A DNA stretch of 38,112 nt from NCBI GenBank assembly GCA_025363655.1, contig JANYDK010000102.1:1-38112 (forward strand), in the 5' to 3' direction. Both the position numbers and the translations under genes were made by a program. The stretch comes from Deltaproteobacteria bacterium (GTDB lineage Bacteria; Myxococcota_A; Polyangia; Polyangiales; JADJMO01). This document shows positions 13,738 through 24,648 of the stretch, in pieces (within the stretch, counting starts at the first letter, position 1; each line of letters opens with the position of its first letter). The notes beneath the pieces are model-generated. The model saw only the letters and a program-made list of their open reading frames with translations. It was not told the DNA's origin and searched no databases.

Positions 13738-14709
13738 GTGGCACGCGCCCTCTTCGCCGCCTTCTGCAGGTCGTTCGCGTTCGCGAAGCTCGTGAGCGTC
13801 GCAACCCTCGTGAGCCTCCCCCTCGGATGCGGTGGCGATGGCAGCGCACCGATCGGACCGGACGACGACGCCTTCGTCGATGCTGGGTTCATCGACTCGG
13901 GAAGCGAGCTCGATGCCAATGTCCCCATCGATGCCACCACCGATTCCCGCTCCGACGCGATCGGCGTCATCGACGTCGGAGTCGACACCAAGCCGGATAC
14001 GAAGCCCGACGTGGGCGGAGACGCGTCCGCGGCGTGCCTCGCCGATCTCACAGCCAAGGGCATCTCCTACAAGCTCACCGCGGCGCGCGGCGTCGTCGAT
14101 GCCGTCAACGTCCTCGGACCGATCAATGGCGTCCTCTTCGCCAATGGCACCGATCCTCGCCCGATGGGCGACCCGGTCGCGTGCCAATTCGTTCGTACGC
14201 TGTATTCCTTCGCCGATCTGCTGAAAGAGAAGGGCTTCGTCCGCGTCGGCACCCTCGGCTCTTATTGCTATCGCTGCTGTTGCGCGTGGAGCACCACGAA
14301 TTTCTGCCGCGGCCTCACCGATTCCGAGCCGGTCTGCGGCACGTCGGGACTCTCCAACCACTCGTTCGGGCGCGCCATCGACGTTCGCTATCTCTACAAG
14401 GCCGACGGCACGCGCTACGACGTCGATGACCCCGCGCAGTTCGTCAAATGGGCCACCACCGAGACGTGCACCAAAGGTCTCCCCGGCCAGACCGGCATCA
14501 GCAAAGAGCTCTACACGCTCGCTTGCGAGGCCACCGCGCGGAAAATCTTCGGCACCGTGCTCACGCCCAACTACAACGCCGATCACCGAAACCACTTCCA
14601 CATGGACATCGGCGAGAGTGGCACTCCCACCAGCTGGACCACCAAGTCGAAGAGCTCCAATCCTCACGTCGGTCTCGACGATGCAGTGGAGATTTGCGGC
14701 GACGAATGA
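13738..14709 (+). CDS. Extensin-like/M15-type zinc peptidase lipoprotein
   Basis: A 323-residue exported protein. A hydrophobic leader ends at PLGCGG (Cys31, slightly atypical lipobox), then an Asp-rich linker to about residue 100. The catalytic domain carries SNHSFGRAIDV, which gives the His208 and Asp215 pair of the S-x-H-x2-G-x-A-x-D motif, and DHRNHFHMDI with His286 and His288. This arrangement is the zinc-ligand pattern of M15 D-Ala-D-Ala carboxypeptidases and the extensin-like C-terminal family, so cleavage of peptidoglycan peptides in the periplasm or outside the cell is likely. Several Cys residues (YCYRCCCAW) may form disulfides. The start is GTG at 13738. It is divergent from the Thr-rich lipoprotein (155 bases between) and converges on the GH26 gene. 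Confidence 0.87.
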   Translation: MARALFAAFCRSFAFAKLVSVATLVSLPLGCGGDGSAPIGPDDDAFVDAGFIDSGSELDANVPIDATTDSRSDAIGVIDVGVDTKPDTKPDVGGDASAACLADLTAKGISYKLTAARGVVDAVNVLGPINGVLFANGTDPRPMGDPVACQFVRTLYSFADLLKEKGFVRVGTLGSYCYRCCCAWSTTNFCRGLTDSEPVCGTSGLSNHSFGRAIDVRYLYKADGTRYDVDDPAQFVKWATTETCTKGLPGQTGISKELYTLACEATARKIFGTVLTPNYNADHRNHFHMDIGESGTPTSWTTKSKSSNPHVGLDDAVEICGDE

Positions 14710-14731
14710 GCTCGCTGAAGGCGCAAGCCGC

Positions 14732-15931
14732 TCACTTCCACCCCGGCATCGCCTCCAGCGTCAGCACGTTGCCAGCCCCATAGAGGGCAGGCAACGACGC
14801 GCGATTGTCGGCGATGAAGTCCGGCCAAAGCATCGCGTAGACCCATTTGTTCTGCGTCGTCAGCAGGGACGACGTGGGATTGAATTGGCACTCGCCGATG
14901 GCCATCGGTTTGCCGGCGGCGACTCCGACCATCGCGTCGTAGTTCCCTTTGGTATATCCCGTGTTGTAAACGTCGAGCGAGACGATGTCGTACGACGAAG
15001 GGCTCGGTGCGTAGTCGACGACGTCGGTGGCGAGCGAGGTGAAATCCTGGACGTTCCAGACCCAGATGACGTTGTCGAGGCCCTTCGTCGTCGTCAGGTA
15101 GTCGTGCGTCATCTGGAAGAGCTTGGCGCTCCCGTTCGGCCCCTTGTGGCACGACCACCAGAAGACGCATTGGTTCATTTCGTGGAACGGGCGGAAGAGC
15201 ACCACCACGCCGGCGCTCTTCAAGTCGGCGAAGAATCCCGCGAGGGTGTCGAGGCGAGCGATCCACGCCGCGTGCAGCGTCGTTCCCGGCGTCACGAGCG
15301 CGGTGAAGTCGGCTTCGTTCAGCTGCGCGTGCTTGGCTGCGCCGATGTCGTCCCAGGTGCAGTACTCGTCGCGGGCCGGCGCGCACGCATGGTACATCAG
15401 GCCGACGAGCGCACCGAGCCCGAATTGGCGCTTCGCCTCGTCGATCATCTTCGCGCGATTGCCGACCGCGCCGCTGCCGAAGCCGAAGTCGGCGCCCCAG
15501 AACGAAGGCGTTTTGCCGGCGATTGCCCGGATGGTGTCGCTGTCGGCGGTCGGTGAGCCGGCGTTCTTGTTCTCGATGCCGACGAGCGTCTTCTTGCCCG
15601 AGATGCTCCGCAGGTACGTGAGAATCGACTCGCGCTTGGCAGCGGTGACGCTCGGCGTGCCCGTCTCGCTTCCCTTGGCGTCGACGATGGCCCCGTCGCT
15701 TCCCGTGTCCAGCGAGACGGCAGCGTCCTCGGCAGAAGATTCCCCATCGCGTCCGAGAGGCGCGTCGCCCAGGTGGCCGCTGTCGAGCACGAGGCCACTG
15801 TCGGCGCCGTTGCTCGGAAGAGACGCGTCGCTCGCGTCGTCGAGTCCTTGCCCGGAGCACGCACAAGAGGCGATCGCAGAGAGACTCAGCAGGAAGACTC
15901 GTGCCCGAGCGTGGAAGCAGGTCGAGCTCAT
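14732..15931 (-). CDS. Glycoside hydrolase family 26 (beta-mannanase-like) lipoprotein
   Basis: A 399-residue exported enzyme. The signal peptide ends in IASC (Cys23) with a possible second site at Cys25, followed by an Asp/Ser-rich linker to about residue 90. The GH26 barrel then shows LFRPFHEMNQ (acid/base Glu251) followed by VFWW, a WVWNVQD strand and KPMAIGECQF (nucleophile Glu347). These are the hallmark sites of clan GH-A mannanases; endo-1,4-beta-mannan hydrolysis is the best guess, though GH26 also includes other beta-glucanases. There is no visible carbohydrate-binding module. A perfect 12-base palindrome lies 9-20 bases before the ATG. The gene is convergent with the M15-like peptidase. 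Confidence 0.92.
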   Translation of the reverse strand: MSSTCFHARARVFLLSLSAIASCACSGQGLDDASDASLPSNGADSGLVLDSGHLGDAPLGRDGESSAEDAAVSLDTGSDGAIVDAKGSETGTPSVTAAKRESILTYLRSISGKKTLVGIENKNAGSPTADSDTIRAIAGKTPSFWGADFGFGSGAVGNRAKMIDEAKRQFGLGALVGLMYHACAPARDEYCTWDDIGAAKHAQLNEADFTALVTPGTTLHAAWIARLDTLAGFFADLKSAGVVVLFRPFHEMNQCVFWWSCHKGPNGSAKLFQMTHDYLTTTKGLDNVIWVWNVQDFTSLATDVVDYAPSPSSYDIVSLDVYNTGYTKGNYDAMVGVAAGKPMAIGECQFNPTSSLLTTQNKWVYAMLWPDFIADNRASLPALYGAGNVLTLEAMPGWK

Positions 15932-15939
15932 GCTCTTGG

Positions 15940-15951
15940 CAACTGCAGTTG
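15940..15951. promoter_or_regulatory. 12-bp palindrome in the leader of the GH26 gene
   Basis: CAACTGCAGTTG is perfectly self-complementary and lies immediately upstream of the minus-strand ATG at 15931. It may be an operator that controls the mannanase gene; the regulator is unknown. Confidence 0.3.
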
Positions 15952-16103
15952 TCGGGCCGCGTCATCAGGCGAGATCGATGCGCGAACTCACCCGTCGCGA
16001 CGAGCGTCACGCGAAGGGGACAGCGGCGTCGACTCCCCGCCGAGGGGACTCATGCCCATCTTCGCCCCCGAGTTCGTCGGATTCGTCGACTTGCTCACTT
16101 CGC

Positions 16104-16940
16104 TCAGCGCCGTCGGAAGACGCGGAGGCTCGGGTCGAGGCCAGGGAAGGGCTCGAGCGCCGGGCAGTCGGCCGGGGAGACCCACTCCGAAGGGCCGAGA
16201 ATCAGCGCGCCGCGCGGCTCGAGGGAGGCGGCGAGGCGTTCGAGCACCTTCCGTTGCATTCGGCGATCGAAGTAGATGAGGACGTTGCGACAGAGGATGA
16301 GGTGATAAGAGGCAATGATCGCGCTCGGGGGTGCGAGCGTGGCGCCGATGAGGTCGTGCCGCTCGAAGGACACCCGAGCGCGGAGCTCGTCGACGATGCA
16401 AGCGTGGTCTCCCTCGTCTCGCAGCCATCGCGCGCGACGCGCCGAAGAGACGGCCTCGAGCTGGCGACCTGGATACATGCCGCGCGCGGCGACGGCGAGG
16501 GAGGGCTCGTCGCGATCGGTGGCCATCACCTCGTACTCGGCGAAAGAGCCACATTGCTCGGCCATCTGCATGGCAATCGACCAGGCCTCTTCGCCGGTCG
16601 CCGTTCCTGCCGACCACGCGCGCAGGGTTCCGCCGATCGAGAGTCGCATCAGCAACTCGGGGAGCACTTTCGCGTCGATTGCGTGAAAAACCGGGCCATC
16701 GCGAAAGAACGTGCTCAACGGGACGGCCACCGCGGCGACGAGCGCGGCGGCCTCGGAGGTGTCGCGAGCCAGGTGGGAGAGATACTCGTCGACGTGCGCG
16801 CACCCGAGCTCCCGCATGCGCGCTTCGATGCCGCGATGGGCCGCGTGAAGCGCGAAATCACGGAGGTCGAAGGCGCGACTCTCGGCGAGCCAGGCGAGCA
16901 CGGTCTGCGCACCTTCGGCGTCGAGCAGGCTCGTCGTCAT
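16104..16940 (-). CDS. CheR-type protein-glutamate methyltransferase
   Basis: A 278-residue SAM-dependent methyltransferase. The N-terminal helical region (1-75) is followed by PLSTFFRDGPVF (CheR motif T-x-FFR-D), the SAM-binding loop WSAGTATGEEAWSIAM, the acidic strand YEVMATDRDE, and LILCRNVLIYFDRRMQ, the catalytic-domain signature. Full family length. CheR normally methylates Glu residues of chemoreceptors using S-adenosylmethionine. Here no receptor, CheB, CheA or CheW is visible, and the ATG overlaps the stop of a REC-kinase (ATGA), so it is coupled to sensor kinases. A sensory role other than taxis is likely (inference). Confidence 0.93.
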   Translation of the reverse strand: MTTSLLDAEGAQTVLAWLAESRAFDLRDFALHAAHRGIEARMRELGCAHVDEYLSHLARDTSEAAALVAAVAVPLSTFFRDGPVFHAIDAKVLPELLMRLSIGGTLRAWSAGTATGEEAWSIAMQMAEQCGSFAEYEVMATDRDEPSLAVAARGMYPGRQLEAVSSARRARWLRDEGDHACIVDELRARVSFERHDLIGATLAPPSAIIASYHLILCRNVLIYFDRRMQRKVLERLAASLEPRGALILGPSEWVSPADCPALEPFPGLDPSLRVFRRR

Positions 16941-18072
16941 GGCGTACCGAGGGGCAGGGTGATGCGGAAAATCGAGCCGCCGCCGGGCCGATCGAGCACT
17001 TGCGCCATGCCGCCGTGGGCCGACGCGACCAAGCGCACCATGTAGAGACCGAGCCCGAAGCCGCGTCGCGCTTGCATCGCCACTTGCTCGGAGAGCCCGC
17101 TGAATTTCTGGAAGAGGGACGCTTTGAGCGAATCGGGCACGCCGCTGCCGCGATCGATGACGTCGATGCAGATGGTCCGTTCTTCCGGCTTGGCGTGGAG
17201 CGAGAGAACTACGGTGCGATCGTCGCCGACGTGACGAATGGCGTTGGTGAGGAGGTTCGCGAGCGCGCGGCTCACCAGCGACTCGTCGATGGTCAGCTCG
17301 AGCGACGCTTCGACGTCGACGTCGAGCGTGACCTCTCGGGCCCGCGCCTCGGCCTCGACGTGTGCGAGCGCGCGGGTTGCCACTTGCGAGGCCCGAGCTC
17401 GGGTCATCGAGAGAATCGCATGCCCGTGCTCGATGCGGTGCACCTCGAGGAGATCTTCGAGCATGCGATTGATGCGGCTGCTGGCTTCGAGCGCGGTGGC
17501 GATGTCTTCTCGCGTCTCGGGGCTCGTGACGTCGTCGGCGACGATGCGGAGAATGCCAATCAGTCCGGCGAGAGGACTACGGATGTCGTGGACGAGGAGC
17601 GACACCAAATCTTCCTTGAGGGCGTCGAGCTCGCGGAGGGACTTCAGCTGGCGGCGAATCTCGGCGTCCTGCCGTCGGGTGCGCAAGAGCGTGGCGACGC
17701 GGAGCCGCAATTCGCGCCGATCGACGGGCTTGGTCAGATAGTCGTCGGCGCCGGCGGCGAGCCCCGCGTTGCGCTCGCTCTGCTCGGAGAGTGCAGTCAC
17801 GAGAATGACGGGGAGGAACTCGCCGGGGCGTCTCGCCTTGATGCGAGCGCAGGTCTCGATGCCACTCAGCCCCGGCATCATCACGTCGAGGAGGACCAAG
17901 TCGACGGGCTCGAGCTCGAGGGCACCCAGCGCCTGTTGACCATCGGCGGCCTCGACGACGCGTAGCTCGGCCGAGAGAATGCCGCGCATCAGCAGTCGAT
18001 TGCGCTCGTCGTCGTCGACGACCAGCACGACGGGCCTGGCGACGCCGACGCCGACTCCGGGCGCGACGCTGT

Positions 18073-18076
<4 letters not shown>
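16937..18076 (-). CDS. Receiver-histidine kinase
   Basis: A 379-residue soluble protein. The receiver (15-130) has LVVDDDERN, Asp64 in [11 protein letters not shown] and TKPVD with the conserved Lys. A coiled linker leads into His[15 protein letters not shown] (His163), and HATPase_c with [18 protein letters not shown] and RGFGLGLYM. The start is GTG at 18074-18076, which overlaps the TGA of the upstream kinase (GTGA); the open frame extends further but only through antisense-like sequence inside that gene. The stop overlaps the CheR start (ATGA). The two 4-base overlaps indicate tightly coupled translation, so the receiver is a natural target of the upstream kinase. Confidence 0.93.
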
Positions 18077-20247
<2,171 letters not shown>

Positions 20248-20251
20248 CGTG

Positions 20252-20258
20252 CCTCCCC
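20252..20258 (-). promoter_or_regulatory. Ribosome binding site for the PAS hybrid kinase
   Basis: GGGGAGG on the minus strand, four bases before the ATG at 20247. It supports this start over an in-frame start at 20400. Confidence 0.75.
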
Positions 20259-20342
20259 ACCCATGGCGTAGCTGGTACGCGCGAAGATGTCTCGCCAGAT
20301 TCACCGAAAGCCAGACCCCGCGGGGATATGAGGCGCTTCTGC

Positions 20343-20359
20343 AGAGGACATCGTCCTCT
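20343..20359. terminator. Hairpin downstream of the phosphoesterase gene
   Basis: AGAGGAC and GTCCTCT form a perfect 7-bp stem with an ATC loop. It lies about 80 bases past the phosphoesterase stop and about 95 bases before the start of the kinase operon on the same strand, so it could end the first transcript. No T-run is seen. Confidence 0.35.
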
Positions 20360-20437
20360 CGCGTCGAGCTATGGCGCGCCGCATTGTCGACTACCGCCAC
20401 GACGCGAGCACCGCGACTCGGCGACGACGGCGCGGCC

Positions 20438-22435
20438 TCAGTGCTTGCGCGTCGTGGTCGCCTTCGTCGTCGTCGTCGACACCGCCGCGAAGCGGATTGC
20501 CTGCAATCGATCGCGAAACTCCTCCGACGTGCTCGAGGCCGCCACCGCTTCGTGCACGTCTCCCATCCCCACGGGCCTAGGAGCAGCCACGAGCCCCAGC
20601 GGGGTGGGCTCGCGCAGTGGATTGCTCCAGTCCGGATGCGGGTCCGAGGCGGCGTCGACGAATTGCGGCCGATCCGCTCGTCCGCCGGCGCCCGCCGCTG
20701 CGAGCACGGCCTCGAATGTCGGCGCCTGCGCTACCCGCGCACCGAGCCCGGCGGTCTTCGGGTCGAGCCCGGCCCACTTGAGGAGAGTGGCAATGAACGA
20801 CGTGTGATCGTAATCCGCGTTCGCGTCCGGAGTGCGAAATACGGTGCCGGCGGTGATGAACGGCGAGACGAGAATCGTCGGCACGCGCACGCCGAGCTGC
20901 TGGAATGCGAACCCGGTGGCTGCGACCGAGGGCGACGGCGTCGCGGAATCAGGCGCGACGGTCGTCGTCGGCGGCGGTTGGTGGTCGTAGGTGCCACCGT
21001 GCTCGTCGAAGGTGATGATCAGCAGCATGTGCGGCCACTGAGGGCTATTCACGATGGCGTTCCACAGCACGTTGAGGGCAGCGTCGCAGGTGCCGACGTC
21101 CGTCGGTGGATGGTAATCGGTCCCTTGAATCACCACCGGCGGAAATCCGCCGCCCCACGCCGGCTCGACGAAGCAGAAATTCGGCAGCGTCCCCGCCGCC
21201 AGCGCCTGGAGAAACGTGGTCACTTGATTCGGGTCGTCGTACGCGTACACGCCGCCGTTCGCCGCGGCGGCGATGCGTGGGAAGAAGTAGGGCGTGAAGG
21301 GATCTCCAGAGGGCGAGCCAGCCGCCACCCCGCCGTCGTCTTGATAATAGACGCCCCACGTCTTCTTCCCGGGCCCACCGAGCAAGTTGAATATCGTGTT
21401 GCAGTATCGGTAGGTGGTCCCGTCGATCTCCGAGTTGTCGACCTTGCCGAGCGACGTCCCACACGCCGCGAAGGCGCGATTCGCGTAGGTCTGCGTCGGG
21501 ATCGAGCTGAACCATCGGTCACTCGCGGCGTAGCTCGTCGCGAGGCCGGCGAGCGCCGGGATTTGGGCTGCCGAATAGCTTCCCATCACTTGCTGATTGG
21601 TGGTGTAGACCTCGTCGTAGTCGAAGGCGAAGCCGGACATCGGCGCCTGCTCCCCGAAGTAGGGCGACGCCGGCATCGACCCGTTGCCGTTGCCGTACAG
21701 CTGAATCACCACGTGCTCGAAATCTTCCCCGGGATCGAAGTTCGGCGCCGACGTCGACGGACTGCCATTCGTCGGCGCATAGGGAGTCGAGTGGTAATGG
21801 TTGGTCGCCCCGGCGGGGATGCCGTTCCAGGCCGGGCTGGTGTCGGCGCCGACGACGACCGGTGGATTGGATCCGAGATAGAGATACCCGAGCAGGTTGT
21901 CGAGCGAGCGATTCTCCAACATCAGCATCACGACGGTGGTGACGTTGGTCATCACCGGCGGAATCTGTCGAACGGCCGCCATCGAGACGAAAATCGTGTA
22001 GCAGAGGCTCTGATGAAGGGCGCCGGCCGGGAGCGAGAAGACGGCCTCGATCGTGTAGGACGCGCCGCTCTTCCCGGCGAACGAGATCGAGCCCGATGTC
22101 GACGACCATCCGGAGTCGACCGTCCCCGCGGTCATGCGTATCTGAATCGAGCTCCCCTCGATCGCGTTCTCGCCGGTGACCAGCTCGAGGAGCGACACGT
22201 CGACGCCGTCGACCTTGAAGGTGGTGTCGAAGGTCCAGACGTCGCCGTCGGTGATGCCCTCGTTGCGACTGAAGGCGAGTATCCCCACGGGGTCAGGCGC
22301 GGGGCTGGAGGCGGCGGTCCCACCGGTGGAAGTCCAGTACGAGCTCGCGAGCGCGGGGGCGACGGTGCTGACGACGTCGACCCCGGCGCCGCTGAGGTTG
22401 GCGAGCGTGACGTAGGTGTTGTCCGTGGTGATCAA
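20438..22435 (-). CDS. Phosphoesterase family protein (phospholipase C / acid phosphatase type)
   Basis: A 665-residue enzyme of the bacterial phosphoesterase family (PF04185-like, AcpA/non-haemolytic PLC). The catalytic part starts near residue 165 with [18 protein letters not shown] (metal- and nucleophile-region Glu-Asn-Arg-Ser), then [42 protein letters not shown] and [13 protein letters not shown], all conserved family motifs. It probably hydrolyses phosphate esters of phospholipids or small molecules. Residues 1-160 form an extra N-terminal beta-rich domain I do not recognise. There is no clear signal peptide. The start is TTG at 22433-22435, backed by AAGGAG seven bases upstream. The C-terminus is a Thr/Lys-rich tail. 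Confidence 0.92.
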   Translation of the reverse strand: MITTDNTYVTLANLSGAGVDVVSTVAPALASSYWTSTGGTAASSPAPDPVGILAFSRNEGITDGDVWTFDTTFKVDGVDVSLLELVTGENAIEGSSIQIRMTAGTVDSGWSSTSGSISFAGKSGASYTIEAVFSLPAGALHQSLCYTIFVSMAAVRQIPPVMTNVTTVVMLMLENRSLDNLLGYLYLGSNPPVVVGADTSPAWNGIPAGATNHYHSTPYAPTNGSPSTSAPNFDPGEDFEHVVIQLYGNGNGSMPASPYFGEQAPMSGFAFDYDEVYTTNQQVMGSYSAAQIPALAGLATSYAASDRWFSSIPTQTYANRAFAACGTSLGKVDNSEIDGTTYRYCNTIFNLLGGPGKKTWGVYYQDDGGVAAGSPSGDPFTPYFFPRIAAAANGGVYAYDDPNQVTTFLQALAAGTLPNFCFVEPAWGGGFPPVVIQGTDYHPPTDVGTCDAALNVLWNAIVNSPQWPHMLLIITFDEHGGTYDHQPPPTTTVAPDSATPSPSVAATGFAFQQLGVRVPTILVSPFITAGTVFRTPDANADYDHTSFIATLLKWAGLDPKTAGLGARVAQAPTFEAVLAAAGAGGRADRPQFVDAASDPHPDWSNPLREPTPLGLVAAPRPVGMGDVHEAVAASSTSEEFRDRLQAIRFAAVSTTTTKATTTRKH

Positions 22436-22442
22436 GTGACGT

Positions 22443-22448
22443 CTCCTT
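22443..22448 (-). promoter_or_regulatory. Ribosome binding site that supports the TTG start
   Basis: AAGGAG on the minus strand, exactly 7 bases from the TTG at 22435. No ATG or GTG stands at a suitable distance, so this decides the rare start. Confidence 0.75.
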
Positions 22449-22695
22449 GCGCTCCCTGCACCGGGGTCCCCGATGCCGTATCAGGAGGCTTGCCGTCGCG
22501 GCAAGGGCGACGTCGCCAGCGGACCCGTGGGAAGACACACCTACTCTGCACGCAGGACGCAGTTCGGTCGATGCTGCGACGGTCTCCGTGCTCGCGAGCG
22601 CGCGCAACGACCTCCCGCGCAGCGCGCCACGTATCGCGCAACAGGACCTCGATGGCGCGTATCGGTGAATGATCGTCAGTCGCGGTGCGGTCCCC

Positions 22696-22730
22696 TGACA
22701 GTCACGCTTCCGCCAACCAAGTTGACAGTC
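22696..22730 (+). promoter_or_regulatory. Direct TGACAGTC repeat upstream of a lipoprotein gene
   Basis: Identical 8-base copies at 22696-22703 and 22723-22730, 27 bases apart. The second includes TTGACA (22722-22727), a good -35 match; the nearest -10-like TATCTG (22749) is 21 bases away, which is too long for a standard sigma70 promoter. It could be a regulator site. Confidence 0.3.
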
Positions 22731-22771
22731 GCAATTCGCGAGCGTGCCTATCTGCGTGGTAGTGTCGACTC

Positions 22772-23170
22772 ATGCGCCGGACGTTCCCGAGCACGCCGAG
22801 ACTCTTGGTGCTCGCGTTGCTTCTTGCCACCTCCGGGGCCGCGGGGTGCGGCGCACGGACGAATCCTTTGATCGCCGATCCCATCGACGAGGACGCCGCC
22901 ACCGATACGCCGAGCCTCCAAGACGCCGGCGCCGACGCTGGCGACGCGACCTTCGACGCCGACGAAACGATCGTCGGAGGCTTCTGTCACTTCCACGACG
23001 TCGACCTCGCCTGCGCGGCCGGAAAAGTCTGCACCGCGAACTTCGTCGTCGGGCCGACCCCCACGGTGTGTATCTCCACCCGTGATCCGGCCGAAGCGTG
23101 CGGCCTCATCGGGTGCGGCGAGCTATGCACGTGTGTCGATTCGACGAGAAGCTTGTGCGATTGTCGCTGA
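22772..23170 (+). CDS. Small Cys-rich lipoprotein
   Basis: A 132-residue predicted lipoprotein: basic start MRRTFPSTPR, hydrophobic core and lipobox GAAGC (Cys26), followed by GARTNPL and an Asp/Ala-rich linker to about residue 68. The C-terminal domain has about ten Cys (FCHFHDVDLACAAGKVC, CGLIGCGELCTCVD, LCDC), consistent with a small disulfide-bonded fold. I do not recognise the family; function unknown. The ATG at 22772 begins a proper signal peptide. Confidence 0.8.
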   Translation: MRRTFPSTPRLLVLALLLATSGAAGCGARTNPLIADPIDEDAATDTPSLQDAGADAGDATFDADETIVGGFCHFHDVDLACAAGKVCTANFVVGPTPTVCISTRDPAEACGLIGCGELCTCVDSTRSLCDCR

Positions 23171-23179
23171 GCGCTGGAG

Positions 23180-23554
23180 TCACCCTGGTATCGCCGTCCC
23201 CTGGTGAAACACCATTCGCCACGTCCCCTCCGCGCGCTCCCAAATCGAACAACGCAGCGACGCGACGCTCACCCCTTTTCGCTCGTCCGTCAGTCGATAG
23301 GTCACCAGCGCTCGACCCTCACCGAGCGCTCGGACGTGAAATTGGGTGATGCTCCAATGTGGAACTGCCGGAGTTTTCGGCAGCGCGTCGAGGACCATCG
23401 ATCGGTCGTAGGCGCGTCCGGAGGCGCCGTGCTCGAGGTAGTCCTCTGCGAGCAGCTCCGCGATCGCTTCTCGGGAAGCGCGCACCGTCGGGCAGAGGAG
23501 ACGCTCCTCCCGTGCGCGGAGGGTCGTGGCGAGCTCGTCGGTGGGCGGTGACAT
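23180..23554 (-). CDS. NTF2-like (SnoaL/DUF4440-type) protein
   Basis: A 124-residue single-domain protein. The pattern REERLLCPTVRASREAIAELLAEDYLEHGASGRAYDR with later ALVTYRLTDE and WRMVFHQGTAIP is typical of the SnoaL/DUF4440 branch of the NTF2 fold: an N-terminal helix, the LxxDxxEhG-like turn, then a curved sheet. These proteins bind small molecules or act as isomerases or hydrolases; the substrate cannot be told. The ATG at 23552-23554 has GAGGG 8 bases upstream. The open frame continues far upstream, but that part is antisense-type sequence. Confidence 0.87.
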   Translation of the reverse strand: MSPPTDELATTLRAREERLLCPTVRASREAIAELLAEDYLEHGASGRAYDRSMVLDALPKTPAVPHWSITQFHVRALGEGRALVTYRLTDERKGVSVASLRCSIWERAEGTWRMVFHQGTAIPG

Positions 23555-23743
23555 GGCGCTTGCCCTCGAGAGTATGAGCCAATGCGGAGACAAATTCAGG
23601 CCCCCCGTCAACCTCGCCCAAGCCGTGGCCCTTCGCGCCGGGAAGATGGCGATCGCGACGGAGGTTCGAGCGTCGGCGAAGCCCTCGAGCTCGGATGAAG
23701 CCCCGTCGCCACTCGCCTCACTCGAAGTGCTAGAATCACCTCC

Positions 23744-23935
23744 GTGGACCCGCTGCGCTTGGACGACCTCGAGAACGCACGCGCCATGACCGCTGGCGAG
23801 CGAGGTCGCTTGGCCCTCGGGGCGATGCGAACTGGTTTCCGCTTGAAGCGCGCCGGGCTCCGCGCACGCTTCCCGAACGCCTCTCCGGAAGAGGTCGAGT
23901 CTCTGTTCGATCGGTGGCTCGAACGCGATGACTGA
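23744..23935 (+). CDS. Small helical protein, partner of a nucleotidyltransferase
   Basis: A 63-residue protein, GTG start at 23744. It is predicted to be helical and charged: LDDLENARAMTAGERGRLALGAMRTG, then RLKRAGLRARFPNASPEEVESLFDRWL. Its stop overlaps the start of the nucleotidyltransferase gene by 8 bases (ATGACTGA), so the two are translationally coupled. No DNA-binding motif is evident. By position it is a candidate antitoxin or cofactor for the nucleotidyltransferase; this is inference. No family recognised with certainty. Confidence 0.72.
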   Translation: MDPLRLDDLENARAMTAGERGRLALGAMRTGFRLKRAGLRARFPNASPEEVESLFDRWLERDD

Positions 23936-24521
23936 GGCCACGCCGGAAAGCGCCCTCGCCCACCTGGCGTCGGAGCTCCGGCGACGAAAGCGACGCTTCG
24001 CCTTGGTGGGCGGTCTCGCCGTCTCCATTCGTGCAGAAGTGCGATTCACCCGGGACGTCGACGTCGCGATCGTGGTCGCGAGTGACGCGGAGACCGAGGC
24101 GCTGGTCCGCGACCTCTCCACTTCCGGCTACTCGATTGGGGCGCTCGTGGAACACGACGAGCGAAAGCGATTGGCGACCGTGCGCCTTCGCTCGCCGAGC
24201 CGTGTCGTCGTCGACCTCCTCGCCGCCAGCTCGGGGATCGAAGAGGAAATCGTCGACCGTGCCGTCGAGGTCAGCATCGACGACGTCGGCATGATTCCGG
24301 TCGCGCGCGCCGAGGAGCTGCTCGGCATGAAGGTGCTTTCGATGACCGACGCCCGTCCCCAGGACCGAATCGATGCCAAGAACCTCTTGGCGCTCAATCC
24401 CGATATCGATCTCGCTGCGGTGCGCGAGCTGCTCGGGCGCATCGAGACCCGCGGCTTTCATCGCGGTCAGGATCTCGGCGCGAAGTTCGACGCCCTGCTA
24501 CGCAGCGTGCCACTCGGCTGA
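23928..24521 (+). CDS. Nucleotidyltransferase-fold protein (AbiEii/AbiGii-like)
   Basis: A 197-residue protein with a minimal nucleotidyltransferase core: FALVGGLAVSIRAEVRFTRD gives the GG motif (28-29), followed by Asp43-x-Asp45 as metal ligands, and RVVVDLL supplies a third acidic residue (Asp96). The later block LLGMKVLSMTDARPQDRIDAKNLL matches the Lys/Asp helix typical of AbiEii/DUF6036-type enzymes. Such enzymes transfer nucleotides to tRNA or protein in abortive-infection and toxin-antitoxin systems, though related members are housekeeping or unknown. The start overlaps the small upstream gene. The pair sits alone between an NTF2-like gene and a lipoprotein, with no restriction, CRISPR or phage genes nearby. 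Confidence 0.85.
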   Translation: MTEATPESALAHLASELRRRKRRFALVGGLAVSIRAEVRFTRDVDVAIVVASDAETEALVRDLSTSGYSIGALVEHDERKRLATVRLRSPSRVVVDLLAASSGIEEEIVDRAVEVSIDDVGMIPVARAEELLGMKVLSMTDARPQDRIDAKNLLALNPDIDLAAVRELLGRIETRGFHRGQDLGAKFDALLRSVPLG

Positions 24522-24648
24522 CCTGGGGGCCGAGTGACCAGGAGGGTGGAGTGACCGTCTCGCTAACGTGACGGACCCTCGTTTTCTCGACTCGTTTCGC
24601 TCGACGCGCAGCTCGAGACCGCGGCACGCGGCGTGCTGAGGCGACATC

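Larger units (their letters stand above)
22436..22771. other. Divergent intergenic region without a gene
   Basis: 336 bases between the phosphoesterase (-) and a small lipoprotein (+). I see no coding sequence. It holds the phosphoesterase ribosome site near its left end and, near its right end, two direct TGACAGTC copies, the second inside a TTGACA-like box. Confidence 0.6.

Noticed and set aside
20249-22672. Open frame of about 800 codons opposite the phosphoesterase
   Set aside because: Antisense of a conserved enzyme, no recognisable domain.
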